Positions 8,118 through 17,410 of a stretch of DNA of 64,000 nucleotides are shown in pieces. How positions within the stretch are numbered: the first letter of the stretch is position 1; each line of letters begins with the position of its first letter. The translations under genes and the position numbers were made by a program. The notes under the pieces are model-generated. The model was not told where the DNA came from. It searched no databases and saw only the letters and a program-made list of their open reading frames with translations. This DNA comes from a virus: IMG/VR virus record IMGVR_UViG_3300028025_004186, positions 1 to 64,000 of that record. One strand, 5' to 3'.

Positions 8118-9059
8118 ATGGCTGAACAACAAATCCAAGTCAACGTAGATTATCTGCGTACAACTCGCGTACATATTTGCATGCCCTGCTACGGCGGACA
8201 GCTCACTGAGGCTTGCTTTATGAGTTATATCAAGTGGTCAAATACATGCCGTCAGTTGGGCATTGATTGGACCGTAGAAACAATGACCAATGAAAGCCTC
8301 ATTAGTCGTGCTAGAAATACCCTGGTGGCAAAGTTTCTTGCAAATCCTGAATCAACTCACCTGATGTTTATTGATGCTGACATTGGCTGGGAACCTTGGC
8401 ACTTGCTGGCACTGTTAAATCACGATGTTGATGTGATTGGCGGTCTCTACCCCATGAAAACTATTCCAGTGAAATGGTGCGTGAATGGCATCCCAGGTGC
8501 ACCAGACACCGATCCAAACGGCCTGCTGGAAGTAACAAAAACTGGCACAGGCTTTTTCCTGGTCAAACGCCACGTATTTGAAAAACTCAAAACGCATCCT
8601 GCTGTGAAACCATTTGCCAATGACATTGGCTTGGACAAGTCCTTGGATGAAAACATGAAAACTTATTTTGACACAGCAGTGCGTGAGAATCGCTACTATA
8701 GCGAAGACTGGACTTTCTGTGAAAACTGGCGTGACATTGGCGGTAAAGTCTTTGTTGACAAGCGAGTGTTGCTCAAGCACGTAGGTACCTATGTATTTGA
8801 TTTTGCCACACAAGATCAACTCTACAAAGACCTGCAAGCTCTGGCACAACAAAATGGTGCTGTTGCCCCTGTGGATACCACAGCAACTGTCAGTGCAGTG
8901 GGCGGTGATGCTGCAGTGGGAGAAATGATCCCGGCTACTGTAACCGAAGTTGAAACTCCCCCACCACCAAAAACTCGTGTTTTAGGCAGCAAAAAAGGTC
9001 GTGCAGCAAAAGACACCGCAGTTGATGTCGTTGTCGAGGAAACACCTGCAGCAGTTTAA
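8118..9059 (+). CDS. GT-A fold glycosyltransferase
   Basis: A 313-residue protein that should transfer a sugar from a nucleotide sugar. It has a GT-A start (VHICMPCYGG), a substrate loop with SLISRARN, and a metal-binding DxD within LMFIDADIGW near residues 76-85, followed by IGGLYPMK and a SEDWTFCENW segment typical of the acceptor side. From about residue 250 a low-complexity tail rich in Ala, Thr, Val and Pro with basic patches extends to the end. A clear AGAGGAA ribosome site precedes the ATG. The acceptor (DNA base, virion protein or host envelope) is not evident. Confidence 0.85.
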   Translation: MAEQQIQVNVDYLRTTRVHICMPCYGGQLTEACFMSYIKWSNTCRQLGIDWTVETMTNESLISRARNTLVAKFLANPESTHLMFIDADIGWEPWHLLALLNHDVDVIGGLYPMKTIPVKWCVNGIPGAPDTDPNGLLEVTKTGTGFFLVKRHVFEKLKTHPAVKPFANDIGLDKSLDENMKTYFDTAVRENRYYSEDWTFCENWRDIGGKVFVDKRVLLKHVGTYVFDFATQDQLYKDLQALAQQNGAVAPVDTTATVSAVGGDAAVGEMIPATVTEVETPPPPKTRVLGSKKGRAAKDTAVDVVVEETPAAV

Positions 9060-9061
9060 GC

Positions 9062-9069
9062 AATAAATA
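9062..9069 (+). promoter_or_regulatory. Late-promoter-like AATAAATA
   Basis: AATAAATA sits in the 15-base gap before the ATG of the 1652-residue multi-domain protein. Confidence 0.4.
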
Positions 9070-9074
9070 AGTTC

Positions 9075-12000
9075 ATGAACATTGATGAACTTGACAACTT
9101 TAACCTTGATGATGCAATAAGATTCCACAACCAGCTAAACCCTGGTTTGTGGGACCAAAAAGAGCATTTACGACCCGAAGTGCGCGAAGCATTGTTGCGT
9201 ATTGCTGATGACTTTCGCGAGTTCCTGGGCGTACAAGATCTTCAAGTCAAAGACATTACTATAAGTGGCAGCAACGCCGCTTACACCTATACCCCCCACA
9301 GCGACATTGATCTACATCTGGTAGTTGACATACCCGAGTTGTATGATCCGGTGTATCGTGAACTGTTCAATGCCAAGAAGTATGAATACAATGACCGTCA
9401 CAACATACGTGTTCGTGATGCTGATGTAGAGTTGTATGTGCAGCCCAGTGATGACACACATCACAGTCAGGGCATTTATTCAATCAAAGACAATAAATGG
9501 ATTCAGGTACCACGACGTCGTAAAGCCACAGTGGATGACCTTGCAGTGCGCCACAAGTACGAAGACCTAGTGGCACGTATTGATCAAGCCATCAAAGACA
9601 GCAACAATGAATCTGCTGCTGCGTTGATGAAAAAAATACGCAACATGCGTCAGACTGGACTAGATCAACACGGCGAGTTTGGTGCAGAAAATCTTGCGTT
9701 CAAGATGTTGCGCTCACAAGGGTATATTAAAAAGTTATCTGATGCAGTGGCAGCAGCCAAGGATCGTGAGCTAAGTCTTAAAGAACGTAAGAAACCCAAA
9801 AAGAAAAAACGCTATGGATATGGTGGCTATTGGTATCCTGGCTTCAGTTGGGGCGACAGCAGCGGATCGTCTGAAGGCGGTGACGGTGGTGGCGGCGGCG
9901 AGTCTGTGCGTGAAGATGCCGGCAGTACCTGGGATGGAGTAAGTCCCACCACTTGCATGTTTACCAACGAAGCTGACAGTGAAGACAGTCGTCGTGACAT
10001 CATAAAGAAGTTTGCCGGACTGTGCGCACAACATTTAAAACTTAAAAAAATTCCTCGTATCATATTGAAAAAGACTCCGCAGTGGAGTGAGGAAACTGGA
10101 AGCTTTGGCCAATACCAGCCAGATGAACATACACTGATCTTGAGTTTGCCAGGACGTCACATACTTGACGTGCTGCGCACCATGGCACATGAACTAACTC
10201 ATGCACAACAAGAAGAACGTGTGGGACTGCCAGTGGGTGCAGGCGACACTGGATCACCCTGGGAAAACGAAGCCAATGCTCGTGCTGGTATTCTCATGCG
10301 TCACTTTGCTGAACGTCATCCCGAATACTTCAGCAATGTCAGCATAGCCGAAGCCAGTGGTTATATTCCTACTCGAGCACAAGCCCGAGATCCTAGATTC
10401 AGCATGGCTCTGACTGCGGACATCCAACCTGGTGAACTGGGTCGTCAGGCCAACAAGCTGGGATTACAAACAGACTCACAAGGGCGTCCAGCACTCCTAA
10501 TGAAGAGTCTGGCTCGTCAGTTGCGTGAATACAAAGAAACACCGCGTAAAAAGAGCCTGGTGATATTTGACATTGATGATACCTTGTTACATACCACTGC
10601 CAAAATCAGAGTTGTGAGTCGTGGACGTGTGGTGCGTGAACTCACCAATCAACAGTTCAATCATTATAAACTGCAGCCCGATGAAGAGTTTGACTTTGGC
10701 GAATTTAGAAATGCTGAGAAGTTCAATCGCGAAAGCGAGCCCATCAAGCCCATGGTTCGCAAACTAAAAACTATATTGATCAACTCGCCTGACAGCGATG
10801 TGATCATGCTCACAGCACGAGCAGATTTTGATGACAAAGAATTATTTTTAAAAACATTCCGTGATCTTGGCATAGACATGAGTCGTGTGCATGTACATCG
10901 TGCTGGTAACTTGCCTGGTGATGCCATCCCTGCAGAAAAGAAAGCAGTATGGGTTCGCAAATATCTCAACACTGATCGTTATGACCATGTGAGACTGTAT
11001 GATGACTCTGTGACCAACCTCACTGTGTTCAAAGATCTACGTCAGGAATATCCTGGCGTGGACTTCCGTGCAATCTATGTTGGCCCTGAAGGCACAACCA
11101 AGCCCATAGAAGAAGATGAAGAATCTTATGAAATTGACGATGGCAATGATCCACCAGGACCAGAGTCACCGCCCCAGTTCCCCTCGGGTACTGTCAAGGT
11201 AGATGTGTCAGATGTGTATGATTGGTACAAACTAGGCCAAGGCATATCTGACATTGATGACATGAACAAGAAAGATTTTGGCCAAGGACCACCCAGCACT
11301 GTGTTGGCGTTTGGTTCTGAAGATCTGGAACATCAATACATCAAAGCCTTGAAATCTCTGGGATTGCCTGTGCATGATCTTGATGAACCCGGCGAAGAAG
11401 ACCTTGATGAATCTGCTGGCGTTGACTTGTTTGAAATCAACATGAGCCCCAGCAATCTTCGGAAGATGGCTGCCAAGACTGGCGCCATAGCCGGCATGGA
11501 ATTTGAAATGTATGTGCCCGGTGCTGCCGAAGCCGACGAAGATGAATATGGATCTGAGCCAGACTATGAAATGGACGAAAGTTTTCCAACTGGTCGTGGA
11601 TATCAAAGCGAGGTCATAGATTTCTTTAGAGGTGGCGATAATGGCAGTCCTAGAAGCACAATTCAACGTGCGCTTGATGTCTTAAGTGAAGATTACTGGT
11701 CATGGAAAGACGAAAACTTTGAGGAATGGTTAAATGACAATGATACATTGCTAGACTACTATCTCAGAGAAGAACTTCCTCAGGAAGATGATGAAAGCGA
11801 CGACCAATACACAGAACGATTGGGCAGCGACGATGAAGAAGTTCGGCAGGCACAAGATCGGGCCATGGATCGGGTGCGTGAAGAACACCAAAACGAAGAT
11901 CAATTTGAAGAATTTTTACAAGACGCCGACATCAGATCCATGGCCGACTTTGGTAGCAATTACGACGTAGAATGGCCTTATTATAACTACCCTGAAAGCA

Positions 12001-14033
12001 GAGGTGGTAGTATAGACATCGACGATGTCGCCAGCGACTTTCAATCAGCTATTGGTCGCAGAGTGACCACAGGCGGATATCACAGTGGTGCCAGCTCACA
12101 AACCAACAACTATCGTGTAGAAACAGACAGCAGTCTTAGCGATCCTGCCAATCCCGAAGACGGTGGCTTGGAGTTTATCAGTCCTCCACTGCCCTTGGAT
12201 GAAATGTTGTCAGATCTAGACAAGGTAGTTAAATGGGCGCAGCGCAACGACTGTTACACCAACGATACCACCGGCTTGCACATGAATGTCAGTGTTCCTG
12301 GCTTTGAACTCAGCAAACTTGACTATGTTAAGTTGGCTATATTCCTGGGCGATGAATATGTGTTGGATCAGTTTGGTCGTGCTGGTAATACCTACTGCGC
12401 CAGTGCCATGGAAAACATTAGAAAGATTGCTCGAACCAATCCTGACAAAGTCAAAACTATGTTGCAACAGATGCAGGGTAATCTCAGTGCCATGGCATCA
12501 AAGATTGTACACACCGGCACCACAAACAAATATACCAGTATCAACACCAAAGATGGTTACATTGAGTTTCGCAGTCCCGGCGGTGATTGGCTAGACGAAT
12601 ATGCCAACAACGAAGATAAAATCAACAATACCTTGCTGCGTTTTACAGTGGCATTGGACATTGCCATGAAGCCTGAGTTGTACAGACAAGAGTACATGAA
12701 GAAGTTGTACAAGACTCTGTCCCAGGGCGAGAGCGATGACACTATTCAATTCTTTGCACGTTATGCTGCTGGTGACTTGCCACAGTCAGCCCTGAAGAGT
12801 TTTGTCAAGCAAGCGCAAATACAGCGTAAAGCTAAAAAACTACTTCCTGGCGCAATCAAAGGGCAACAATTAATTAGATGGCAGGCCACTTCAGGAGCAG
12901 CTACCGGTACTGTTGTGGCACGTACCGAAGAGGAAGCTAGAAAGAAAGCTGCTGTCAATATTGGTATTCCTTTCACTGATCGTGCCATAGACACCATGAA
13001 CATACAGCCCTTGGATCTTTATACCGGACCTGTTAATCAATACAATATCATCAGAGACGATAGTGGGTTTGACCTTGGCGCTTTTGAAGGTATTGATGAA
13101 CGCGATGCTATCACAAACTTCCGAGTGCAAAAACCACAGTGGAGCAACACTGATGTAACTGCTCGATTAGTAACATCAACTCCAACTCCTCCAGATTATC
13201 CAGCAGCGACGAGCAATACCCCAGGTTCGTGGACCATTATGAATCAATCAACTCGTAATATGTTACAAGGTGTTGGTGGCACATTCATTTATGCCTCTCG
13301 TGCTGCACGGGAGATAGCCCAAGATAACAATATTCGTCATGCAGAGATCCGTATCATAAACACCGACAATGGTCAGGTCTTTGACATTGACGGAAATCCT
13401 GCTAGATACGGCACAGAATCAAATACTCGCGGTGGTGGATTTGCCCGAGCACCACACACCAGCATATATCAAGTGGTTGATAATAGAGACGGGCAAATAA
13501 TATTACGCGGCGCAACACGAACTTTTGCATACACGGTTGAAATGACCAACATATACATTGGTACTCCTAGATATAACCTTACCCCTGAAGATATTAGAAT
13601 TGTTGATCTTAATACCAACACTGCCTATAAAATAGATGGTTCACCTGCTAATGCATCTGCACCAGCAGCACAAACAGAACAACTTTATAATGTTAGATGG
13701 ACAGATGAAAATGGCGAGCACGACGTAAATCGTAGAGCCCCAAATGCCAATGCTGCCATGGAAGATGTTCGTAACAGTTTAGAAAGCGGTGGATTTAGAG
13801 TGGCCTCTATAGAAGCCAATCCCATAGGACAGACACAAGGTCAAGCACAAGGATCGGACAGTTTACCATCAGGGCAGGCTCGTTGGTTGATACTGGATCG
13901 CAATGATCGTGAAGTTTATTCGTTTGTAGGTAGTACAGCACAACGTGACGCCAATGATATTGCCAGGAACTGGCTAACTGCCAATGCTCAAGATGGACAA
14001 GGGCCTTTTACTGTGGTGCCGGTGTCAAGATGA
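9075..14033 (+). CDS. Giant multi-enzyme protein: nucleotidyltransferase, metalloprotease, HAD phosphatase, amidoligase-like, repeats
   Basis: A 1652-residue protein. Residues about 1-250 hold a Pol-beta-type nucleotidyltransferase (GS motif then HSDIDLHLV near 64-83). A Gly-rich linker near 255-275 follows. A zinc metalloprotease-like segment has HELTH at about 372-376 with a downstream NEANAR. A HAD-type phosphatase (VIFDIDDTLL near 495-505, later MLTAR and DDS) follows. An amidoligase-like domain spans about 800-1240 (GMEFEMYVPG, GGLEFISPPLP, GLHMNVSVPG, IEFRSPGGDW). The region from about 1270 to the end has about six imperfect beta-beta-alpha repeats. No capsid-targeting start is seen, but the array of such proteins begins directly downstream with a 4-base overlap. 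The combined action is unknown; a virion-associated modifying machine is plausible. Confidence 0.8.
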   Translation: MNIDELDNFNLDDAIRFHNQLNPGLWDQKEHLRPEVREALLRIADDFREFLGVQDLQVKDITISGSNAAYTYTPHSDIDLHLVVDIPELYDPVYRELFNAKKYEYNDRHNIRVRDADVELYVQPSDDTHHSQGIYSIKDNKWIQVPRRRKATVDDLAVRHKYEDLVARIDQAIKDSNNESAAALMKKIRNMRQTGLDQHGEFGAENLAFKMLRSQGYIKKLSDAVAAAKDRELSLKERKKPKKKKRYGYGGYWYPGFSWGDSSGSSEGGDGGGGGESVREDAGSTWDGVSPTTCMFTNEADSEDSRRDIIKKFAGLCAQHLKLKKIPRIILKKTPQWSEETGSFGQYQPDEHTLILSLPGRHILDVLRTMAHELTHAQQEERVGLPVGAGDTGSPWENEANARAGILMRHFAERHPEYFSNVSIAEASGYIPTRAQARDPRFSMALTADIQPGELGRQANKLGLQTDSQGRPALLMKSLARQLREYKETPRKKSLVIFDIDDTLLHTTAKIRVVSRGRVVRELTNQQFNHYKLQPDEEFDFGEFRNAEKFNRESEPIKPMVRKLKTILINSPDSDVIMLTARADFDDKELFLKTFRDLGIDMSRVHVHRAGNLPGDAIPAEKKAVWVRKYLNTDRYDHVRLYDDSVTNLTVFKDLRQEYPGVDFRAIYVGPEGTTKPIEEDEESYEIDDGNDPPGPESPPQFPSGTVKVDVSDVYDWYKLGQGISDIDDMNKKDFGQGPPSTVLAFGSEDLEHQYIKALKSLGLPVHDLDEPGEEDLDESAGVDLFEINMSPSNLRKMAAKTGAIAGMEFEMYVPGAAEADEDEYGSEPDYEMDESFPTGRGYQSEVIDFFRGGDNGSPRSTIQRALDVLSEDYWSWKDENFEEWLNDNDTLLDYYLREELPQEDDESDDQYTERLGSDDEEVRQAQDRAMDRVREEHQNEDQFEEFLQDADIRSMADFGSNYDVEWPYYNYPESRGGSIDIDDVASDFQSAIGRRVTTGGYHSGASSQTNNYRVETDSSLSDPANPEDGGLEFISPPLPLDEMLSDLDKVVKWAQRNDCYTNDTTGLHMNVSVPGFELSKLDYVKLAIFLGDEYVLDQFGRAGNTYCASAMENIRKIARTNPDKVKTMLQQMQGNLSAMASKIVHTGTTNKYTSINTKDGYIEFRSPGGDWLDEYANNEDKINNTLLRFTVALDIAMKPELYRQEYMKKLYKTLSQGESDDTIQFFARYAAGDLPQSALKSFVKQAQIQRKAKKLLPGAIKGQQLIRWQATSGAATGTVVARTEEEARKKAAVNIGIPFTDRAIDTMNIQPLDLYTGPVNQYNIIRDDSGFDLGAFEGIDERDAITNFRVQKPQWSNTDVTARLVTSTPTPPDYPAATSNTPGSWTIMNQSTRNMLQGVGGTFIYASRAAREIAQDNNIRHAEIRIINTDNGQVFDIDGNPARYGTESNTRGGGFARAPHTSIYQVVDNRDGQIILRGATRTFAYTVEMTNIYIGTPRYNLTPEDIRIVDLNTNTAYKIDGSPANASAPAAQTEQLYNVRWTDENGEHDVNRRAPNANAAMEDVRNSLESGGFRVASIEANPIGQTQGQAQGSDSLPSGQARWLILDRNDREVYSFVGSTAQRDANDIARNWLTANAQDGQGPFTVVPVSR

Positions 14034-14611
14034 GAGCTGCAGAATTCATCACCGAAGCCAATAGAAGTGGGCTACCAAGACTGTCAGTGCAGGATCAAAT
14101 TCGTGCTGCTGTGAAAAAAGATGGTGGCCGTGCTGACGAATACTTTGTGAGATTTACCGGTGTTGACCGTGTAGGCTTCAGTGCTCGTCAAGTGTTTGGT
14201 CGTACTCCTGATGCCGACGATCCCAAGTTTGATCCTGATTATATTGGTGCCGGCAAAGGTCGTCCAGCACTGTGGTTCTATCCTTTAAACACTTATCTCA
14301 AATCCCGCGATATTTTTGCCAGCGAACATCCTTACATATGGTTAGTGCGTATTCGTCCTGATGCTTGGTTACAACCTATTCGCAACAATACTCGAGGTAT
14401 ACAAGCAGCACCTCAAGGCAAGCATCGTGTGGGCATGATGCGGTTGACTGGCGGTTTTCCTGCTGCAATTTTCTTTGAACCGGCATTTGATGTTGTGGGA
14501 CGCTTTTACGACTATGCCAAAATGCATCAAAGACACGGTGAAGTGCAAGGCGCTCCCAAAACATCCACCTCTAAAAATCTGTTAAATAAGTTCAAAGGAT
14601 TGTTTAAATGA
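14030..14611 (+). CDS. Capsid-targeted protein of unknown function
   Basis: A 193-residue protein starting MRAAEFITEA, which closely matches the capsid-targeting peptide of T4 internal proteins (MKTYQEFIAEA in IPI/IPIII), with an I-T-E|A site for a prohead protease. The remaining domain, about residues 20-170, is mixed alpha/beta and not recognised. A Lys-rich C-terminus follows. The ATG overlaps the upstream stop (ATGA), and its own stop overlaps the next start in the same way. Packing into the head is inferred from the N-terminus. Confidence 0.75.
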   Translation: MRAAEFITEANRSGLPRLSVQDQIRAAVKKDGGRADEYFVRFTGVDRVGFSARQVFGRTPDADDPKFDPDYIGAGKGRPALWFYPLNTYLKSRDIFASEHPYIWLVRIRPDAWLQPIRNNTRGIQAAPQGKHRVGMMRLTGGFPAAIFFEPAFDVVGRFYDYAKMHQRHGEVQGAPKTSTSKNLLNKFKGLFK

Positions 14612-15228
14612 GAGCCGTTGAATTTATCGCTGAAATAGATCGTCGGGGGTTCCTAGGAGCCTTGGGTGCCGGTGCCATGGCTGCTGCTGGAGTTCCTGCA
14701 CAAGCAAAATCCAAGAAGCCCGAGCCAATGGCCTTCTTGAGTTCAAACATGGATGCCGAAGAAATGCTGCACAAGACTGCGCTTCGTGCTGGCATTCGTG
14801 GCACAGAACTAGCACAGTTTCTAGCACAGTGTTATCATGAATCAGCAGGCTTTGGTCGTATGCATGAATATGCCACGGGAAAAGAATACGAAGGACGTCA
14901 AGACTTAGGTAACATATACAAGGGCGACGGTGTTAGATACAAAGGGCGCGGCTTTATACAGATCACTGGCAGAGACAACTATCGTCGTGCTGGGCAGGCC
15001 TTGGGATTGCCACTAGAAGATAAGCCTGAGTTAGCCAGCAGACCCGACATTGCTGCAAAGATCGCTGTATGGTACTGGGCAAATCGTGTCAGACCCAATG
15101 TTGCTAACTTCAATGACACTCGTGCTGTCACACAACGTATTAATCCCAAGTTACTTGGTTTGGCAGACAGACACGAAAACTTTAAAGATTACAAGAATAT
15201 GTTTATTGCCACAAGGACCGGAACGTGA
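14608..15228 (+). CDS. GH19-like lysozyme/endolysin with capsid-targeting start and Tat-like signal
   Basis: A 206-residue protein. Residues 1-10 are the capsid-targeting peptide MRAVEFIAEI. Residues 11-35 look like a twin-arginine export signal (DRRGFLGALGAGA, ending VPAQA). The rest, from about residue 45, is a chitinase/lysozyme-like domain of glycoside hydrolase family 19 type, with the likely catalytic Glu in CYHESAGF, then YKGRGFIQITGRDNY and WYWANRVRPN. It should cut peptidoglycan. The double address is unusual: the enzyme may be packed in the head and used at entry, or exported by Tat for lysis. Starts and stops overlap with both neighbours (ATGA, GTGA). Confidence 0.85.
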   Translation: MRAVEFIAEIDRRGFLGALGAGAMAAAGVPAQAKSKKPEPMAFLSSNMDAEEMLHKTALRAGIRGTELAQFLAQCYHESAGFGRMHEYATGKEYEGRQDLGNIYKGDGVRYKGRGFIQITGRDNYRRAGQALGLPLEDKPELASRPDIAAKIAVWYWANRVRPNVANFNDTRAVTQRINPKLLGLADRHENFKDYKNMFIATRTGT

Positions 15229-16520
15229 GAGCTCAAGACTTTATCACAGAAGCACCACGTGACGTATTCCACTTTGTGGGACAGAGTCATAACGTCCCAC
15301 GTCCCACAGGTAGTTACTATAAATGGCGTGTGAGTCTCAGCAACGGACAATACTATCATGTCCGAGCTGGTGCCAATACTGACTTAGAAAAATTCAAGAA
15401 ATACTTTCAACGTAAATGGGGCGCAGAAATGCCTGACGTTGAAGTTGTCAAGGCCGAACGTCTGGAAAGACTCAGTGAAGAAGATTCTCAAAAAGAATGT
15501 CCGCCAGCCACGCAAGATATCACCATCAATCTTGAGAATAGACAAAAAGCCATTGATGAGTACGGATACGGTCCACTGAACCCAGACTTGCCCAATCGTA
15601 AGTTCTGGATGGCCAAAGTTGACGAGTGGAACCTGGACTCTGCAGAAGAAGCAAAACAAAGCCTGTGCGGTAACTGTGCAGCATTTGATCAACGTCAAGC
15701 AACCTTGGACTGTATTGCTCAAGGCATAGACAGTGACAATCCCGAAGACGCCGAAGGCGTTATTGACGCCGGCGAGTTAGGATATTGTAAATTTTTAAAA
15801 TTTAAATGTGCCAGTCGTAGAACCTGCGATGCATGGGTAACAGGTGGTCCACTCACAGACCAACAAGATGTAGATGAAATGGCCGGCACAATAAATGCTG
15901 GTATTAGTCAAGCATTGGCCAACAAAGGATACAAATATCTAGGCGGAGGAATTGACAAGCAAGCATACCTAGAGCCAGGTACCGGACAGGTGTTGATCAT
16001 ATTTGGCTATCGCAAAGGCCAAAAAGATTTTAGCCCTGATCAACGTATGTTTATAAACTGGATAAACTATTGCAATAAAAATAAAAATAATCCACACTTG
16101 CCTAGATTTTCAGGATTTGAAAGTTTCAAATTCCAAGGCAAAAACTATATTCAAGCAAGAATGGAACCACTGCAAGAGTTACCTGATGAAATAGGATATC
16201 TAGTTGGACACGCTGATGAAGTTATAAAGAAACGCAAAACAGATTACAAAAAAGAACTTAAAACAATGTCACAGTATGCTATGCATACGTTTAATGACGA
16301 AGGCGGCGGTACATGGTATGAGTTAAAAGACACCGTAAAGCATTTGGGTGGTAAAAAAGCAGCAGTGAATTTACTAAACACAGTGTATGATGTCAAACGT
16401 TTTGGACGTAAGCAAGGATACACAATTGATTTACACAAAGGAAATTACATGCGACGAGCCGACGGTACCATCGTTGTAAATGATCCTTATGTGTTATGGC
16501 TAGGAGGGCTGCTAGATTGA
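15225..16520 (+). CDS. Capsid-targeted protein with Cys-rich domain and kinase-like C-terminus
   Basis: A 431-residue protein beginning at GTG with MRAQDFITEA, a capsid-targeting start. Residues about 80-205 hold a Cys-rich domain (single Cys in KECPPATQD, then CGNC, DCIAQ, YCKFLKFKC and RTCDAW) likely to bind a metal or an iron-sulfur cluster. From about residue 215 the sequence resembles a protein-kinase or aminoglycoside-phosphotransferase fold: a Gly-rich loop (YLGGGIDKQAY) and, near the end, DLHKGN followed by VVNDPY, which match the catalytic loop and metal-binding Asp. An active, injected kinase is possible but unproven. GTGA and TTGA overlaps join it to its neighbours. Confidence 0.72.
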   Translation: MRAQDFITEAPRDVFHFVGQSHNVPRPTGSYYKWRVSLSNGQYYHVRAGANTDLEKFKKYFQRKWGAEMPDVEVVKAERLERLSEEDSQKECPPATQDITINLENRQKAIDEYGYGPLNPDLPNRKFWMAKVDEWNLDSAEEAKQSLCGNCAAFDQRQATLDCIAQGIDSDNPEDAEGVIDAGELGYCKFLKFKCASRRTCDAWVTGGPLTDQQDVDEMAGTINAGISQALANKGYKYLGGGIDKQAYLEPGTGQVLIIFGYRKGQKDFSPDQRMFINWINYCNKNKNNPHLPRFSGFESFKFQGKNYIQARMEPLQELPDEIGYLVGHADEVIKKRKTDYKKELKTMSQYAMHTFNDEGGGTWYELKDTVKHLGGKKAAVNLLNTVYDVKRFGRKQGYTIDLHKGNYMRRADGTIVVNDPYVLWLGGLLD

Positions 16521-17410
16521 GAGCCACTGAATTCATAGCAGAAGGTGCCACTGATATATTGTATCATTATACTGGCATCAATTCGGCTCTTAAAATACTC
16601 ACCAATGGCGAATTTGAGTTGAGCAGTGTCACAGGCAATCCGTCTGAAGAACAATATGCTCCCCCAGGTTATCCTTACTTTTTATCTACCACTCGCAGTC
16701 GTGTGGGCGATTATCATAGATGGGTTGGCAGCAGTGCTGTGATGTTTGTGTTGGATGGACAATGGCTGCAGCAGCGTTATCCAGTCAAGCCGGTTGATTA
16801 TTGGAATCGTTCTTGGTTACACAGTGGTGGCAGCAGAAGCAGAGAAAGCGAAGACCGAGTGTTCAGTCGTGATCCCACTATTGCCACTGGCGGTGTCAAG
16901 ATGATTCATGTTCTACTGAAAGAACAGCACGAAAATAGATCTCCAGAAGTTAGAAAATTATTGATACTGGCCAAACGATTGGACATACCTGCTTATTTGT
17001 ACGACGACGAGCAGGCCTGGAGATTACAAGACACACGCAAAGCCATCACTGTGGGGCAAGCTGCCTCACTGTTAAAAGGACAGGATCCTTCACCAAGAAG
17101 TTATGGAAGAAAATATCTATCAAAATGGCTGGAGTTGATACACAAGAAAGCCAGTGATGAGTTAAGCAAAGAAGCCAATCGCATGGCGTATAATATGAAA
17201 TACTATTCGCTTGATGGATTGTACAATCTGGACATTGATATGAGCAACGCCAGAAAACCCGGCTCCAGTGATCATGACCAAGCTGTTAAGATTATCAGTT
17301 ATATGCGAGCCAACAGAATCACAACATTGCAGCAACTACTGAATCATCTCCGAGACAAGTGGACAGCAATTGGCGAAAAAGAGCAAGCAGCGAAAAAGGC
17401 ACAGCAATGA
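16517..17410 (+). CDS. Capsid-targeted ADP-ribosyltransferase-like protein
   Basis: A 297-residue protein. The TTG at 16517, preceded by AGGAGG (16502-16507) and overlapping the upstream stop (TTGA), gives MRATEFIAEG, the capsid-targeting start; a longer in-frame start at 16496 would bury it. The next segment, ILYHYTGINSALKILTNGEF, then YPYFLSTTRS and, further on, SESEDRVFS, follow the H/Y, S-T and E order of ADP-ribosyltransferase folds. T4 Alt is a packaged, injected ADP-ribosyltransferase with the same kind of targeting start, so a functional parallel is attractive. The C-terminal half is helical and basic. Catalysis is inferred from motif order only. Confidence 0.7.
   Translation: MRATEFIAEGATDILYHYTGINSALKILTNGEFELSSVTGNPSEEQYAPPGYPYFLSTTRSRVGDYHRWVGSSAVMFVLDGQWLQQRYPVKPVDYWNRSWLHSGGSRSRESEDRVFSRDPTIATGGVKMIHVLLKEQHENRSPEVRKLLILAKRLDIPAYLYDDEQAWRLQDTRKAITVGQAASLLKGQDPSPRSYGRKYLSKWLELIHKKASDELSKEANRMAYNMKYYSLDGLYNLDIDMSNARKPGSSDHDQAVKIISYMRANRITTLQQLLNHLRDKWTAIGEKEQAAKKAQQ

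Noticed and set aside
11232-11666. Minus-strand frame inside the giant protein
   Set aside because: Shadow of the plus frame, which holds recognisable domains on both sides.
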